Part shown: positions 63,749-64,000 of the stretch, in pieces
Layout: each line of letters starts with the position of its first letter
Position numbering within the stretch: position 1 is the first letter of the stretch
Assembly (NCBI GenBank): GCA_016124635.1
Contig: WGNJ01000004.1
Location: 1-64,000, forward strand
DNA length: 64,000 nt
DNA from: Alphaproteobacteria bacterium
GTDB lineage: Bacteria > Pseudomonadota > Alphaproteobacteria > Micropepsales > Micropepsaceae
Reading direction: 5' to 3'
The notes under the pieces: generated by a model
Told to the model about the DNA's origin: nothing
The model's database searches: none
What the model saw: only the letters and a program-made list of their open reading frames with translations
Translations under genes and position numbers: made by a program

Positions 63749-64000
63749 CTAGAGACCCAGCATTTCGCGCAGTTCGGCAGCGCCCTCCGCACCCAGCACA
63801 TATTCCAGCTCGAAGGCGCACACGTCAAAGATGGTTAGATCGCCATCTGCAACCGGGCTGCAACATTGCGGCTCGGTTTCGAACTGATCATCGTACGTGA
63901 GTTCGCCCTCGTTGAGGCAGATTGGAAAGGCTCGGCAAAAGAACGGTTTCAGCGTCTCGCCCTGGGCCATCTTGCCTTCGGCGATCTGCAGCACGCACAA
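63749..64000 (-). CDS. cysteine-rich protein, partial (5' end beyond the window)
   Basis: The last 83 codons of a gene running off the right edge. The sequence is cysteine-rich: CVLQIAEG, FFCRAFPICLNEGELTYDD, EPQCCSP and FDVCAFELEYVL. A YkgJ- or DUF3109-like metal-cluster protein is possible, but too little is visible to say. The frame opens at the edge, and no start with a ribosome site is seen inside. Confidence 0.65.
   Translation of the reverse strand: MCVLQIAEGKMAQGETLKPFFCRAFPICLNEGELTYDDQFETEPQCCSPVADGDLTIFDVCAFELEYVLGAEGAAELREMLGL

Overview
The window is a GC-rich, densely coded piece of an alphaproteobacterial chromosome. Four things point to this group: the flagellar order flgF-flgG-flgA-flgH / dksA / fliX / flgI-flgJ with MotE and a DUF6468 protein; CtrA-type sites (TTAA-N7-TTAA) and sigma-54-type promoters beside flagellar genes; a single-cysteine DksA; and the hflK-hflC-degP order. 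Rhodospirillales-like or a related free-living order is my best guess, but the sequence alone does not settle it. I see no rRNA, tRNA, CRISPR array, insertion sequence or prophage.

Layout. 0.1-8 kb: a microaerobic block built around an FNR-type regulator with cysteines that could carry a 4Fe-4S cluster. It includes a CoA-binding protein, a HemG-like flavodoxin and an 890-aa ADP-forming acyl-CoA synthetase/GNAT fusion. Three TTGA-N6-TCAA boxes lie in its promoters. Among these genes sit a PhyH dioxygenase, a secreted unknown, a sulfotransferase and a PEBP protein. 8-13.5 kb: a hydrocarbon or lipid oxidation cluster with two acyl-CoA dehydrogenases, a CYP153-like P450, a TetR regulator and a divergent zinc alcohol dehydrogenase, with palindromes in the divergent promoter. 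13.6-18.7 kb: mixed small genes, plsY, an ICMT-like methyltransferase and an MFS transporter. 18.7-24.5 kb: the complete rod-shape operon mreB-mreC-mreD-mrdA-rodA. 24.6-26.4 kb: leuA with a candidate leucine leader peptide. 26.7-29.7 kb: modABC and a divergent one-domain ModE with a clear Mo-box between them. 29.7-33 kb: purT, a luciferase-like monooxygenase and an overlapping hydrolase gene. 33-37.3 kb: ilvI-ilvH and ilvC, with a leader peptide and a textbook attenuator before ilvI. 37.3-39.1 kb: miaA and serB. 39.1-57.4 kb: the flagellar region. It contains a large TPR protein, motE, DUF6468, fliM, fliL, flgFGAH, dksA, fliX, flgI, flgJ, a FlgN-like gene and an 876-aa FlaEY-like protein holding a seven-bladed propeller; an acyl-CoA synthetase gene is interspersed. 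57.4-64 kb: degP/htrA, hflC, hflK, mrp, a GFA protein, an SMP-30 family protein and a gene cut by the window end.

Together these are mostly housekeeping functions (shape, branched-chain amino acids, envelope proteolysis, motility) with a few adaptive modules (oxygen-responsive metabolism, alkane-type oxidation, molybdate uptake). The most informative non-coding signals are the ilv and leu leaders, the three FNR boxes, the Mo-box, two perfect CtrA-type sites and two sigma-54-type promoters. The most unusual protein is the flagellar-type protein with an inserted beta-propeller.
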